DNA of 5,381 nucleotides from an uncultured Corynebacterium sp. (GTDB lineage: Bacteria; Actinomycetota; Actinomycetes; Mycobacteriales; Mycobacteriaceae): NCBI GenBank assembly GCA_945631445.1, contig CALZCR010000146.1:1-5381 (forward strand). Reading direction: 5' to 3'. The translations under genes were made by a program, and so were the position numbers. The notes beneath the pieces are model-generated. The model did not search any database, was not told where the DNA came from, and saw only the letters and a list, made by a program, of their open reading frames with translations. Positions 5,309 through 5,381 of this stretch are shown piece by piece (the first letter of the stretch is position 1; each line of letters begins with the position of its first letter).

Positions 5309-5312
5309 CTTC

Positions 5313-5381
5313 GTGTCCGCCATTATTCAGGCATTTAAGGACGTCGACCTGCGGAAAAAGATATTGATCACCATCGCGTTG
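5313..5381 (+). CDS. secY: Preprotein translocase subunit SecY, N-terminal fragment
   Basis: Only 23 codons lie in the window; they start with GTG and read MSAIIQAFKDVDLRKKILIT and then the beginning of a hydrophobic stretch. This matches the N-terminus of corynebacterial SecY: a short cytoplasmic amphipathic segment with the DLRKKI motif, leading into transmembrane helix 1. SecY is the pore of the Sec protein-export channel in the cytoplasmic membrane. It lies 223 nt after rplO, separated by a terminator hairpin and its own putative promoter. Confidence 0.95.
   Translation, partial: MSAIIQAFKDVDLRKKILITIAL

Noticed and set aside
5283..5312. Longer secY start at the in-frame ATG at 5283
   Set aside because: No Shine-Dalgarno precedes it, and SecY homologues begin at MSAIIQAF.
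5089..5367. A 92-codon plus-strand frame starting in the TAATG at the rplO stop
   Set aside because: It runs through the terminator hairpin and the secY promoter and into the secY coding region in another frame. It has no family resemblance.

Overview
The window fits a GC-rich actinobacterium, most likely a Corynebacterium. The S8, L6, L18, S5, L30 and L15 proteins and the SecY N-terminus (MSAIIQAF...) all look corynebacterial. So does the gene order, with rpsH opening its own transcription unit beside an fdhD cluster. I cannot name the species from sequence alone.

Left half, minus strand, read right to left from about 2086: a promoter (TTGAGA, 18 bp, TAGGAT) drives a short DUF6457-like protein (1680-2012). 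Next comes fdhD (801-1679), whose ATG follows the preceding stop codon with no gap, and then an M20-family amidohydrolase (752 to beyond base 1). FdhD is the sulfur-transfer accessory protein that activates molybdenum formate dehydrogenase. The small protein probably serves the same enzyme. The formate dehydrogenase gene itself is not in the window.

Centre: 2013-2410 is a 398-base divergent intergenic region. It holds the fdhD-cluster promoter on the minus strand. On the plus strand it holds a likely rpsH promoter (A/T tract, then TATAAT at 2219-2224) and a predicted leader of about 180 nt. The leader contains overlapping, mutually exclusive hairpins, a distant Shine-Dalgarno, a copy of the anti-Shine-Dalgarno sequence, and a small hairpin covering the start codon.

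Right half, plus strand: a tightly packed distal spc operon, rpsH-rplF-rplR-rpsE-rpmD-rplO, encoding S8, L6, L18, S5, L30 and L15. Gaps are 3-15 nt except between rplR and rpsE. That gap is exactly filled by a 13-codon ORF sharing TAATG junctions with both neighbours. A 17-bp perfect hairpin with no U-tract follows rplO. A separate promoter and a strong Shine-Dalgarno then precede secY, of which only 23 codons are present.

Most of the window is conserved housekeeping sequence. The least explained parts are the rpsH leader, the rplR/rpsE mini-ORF, and an 11-base motif found only in the two promoter regions. I see no mobile element, CRISPR array, tRNA or rRNA.
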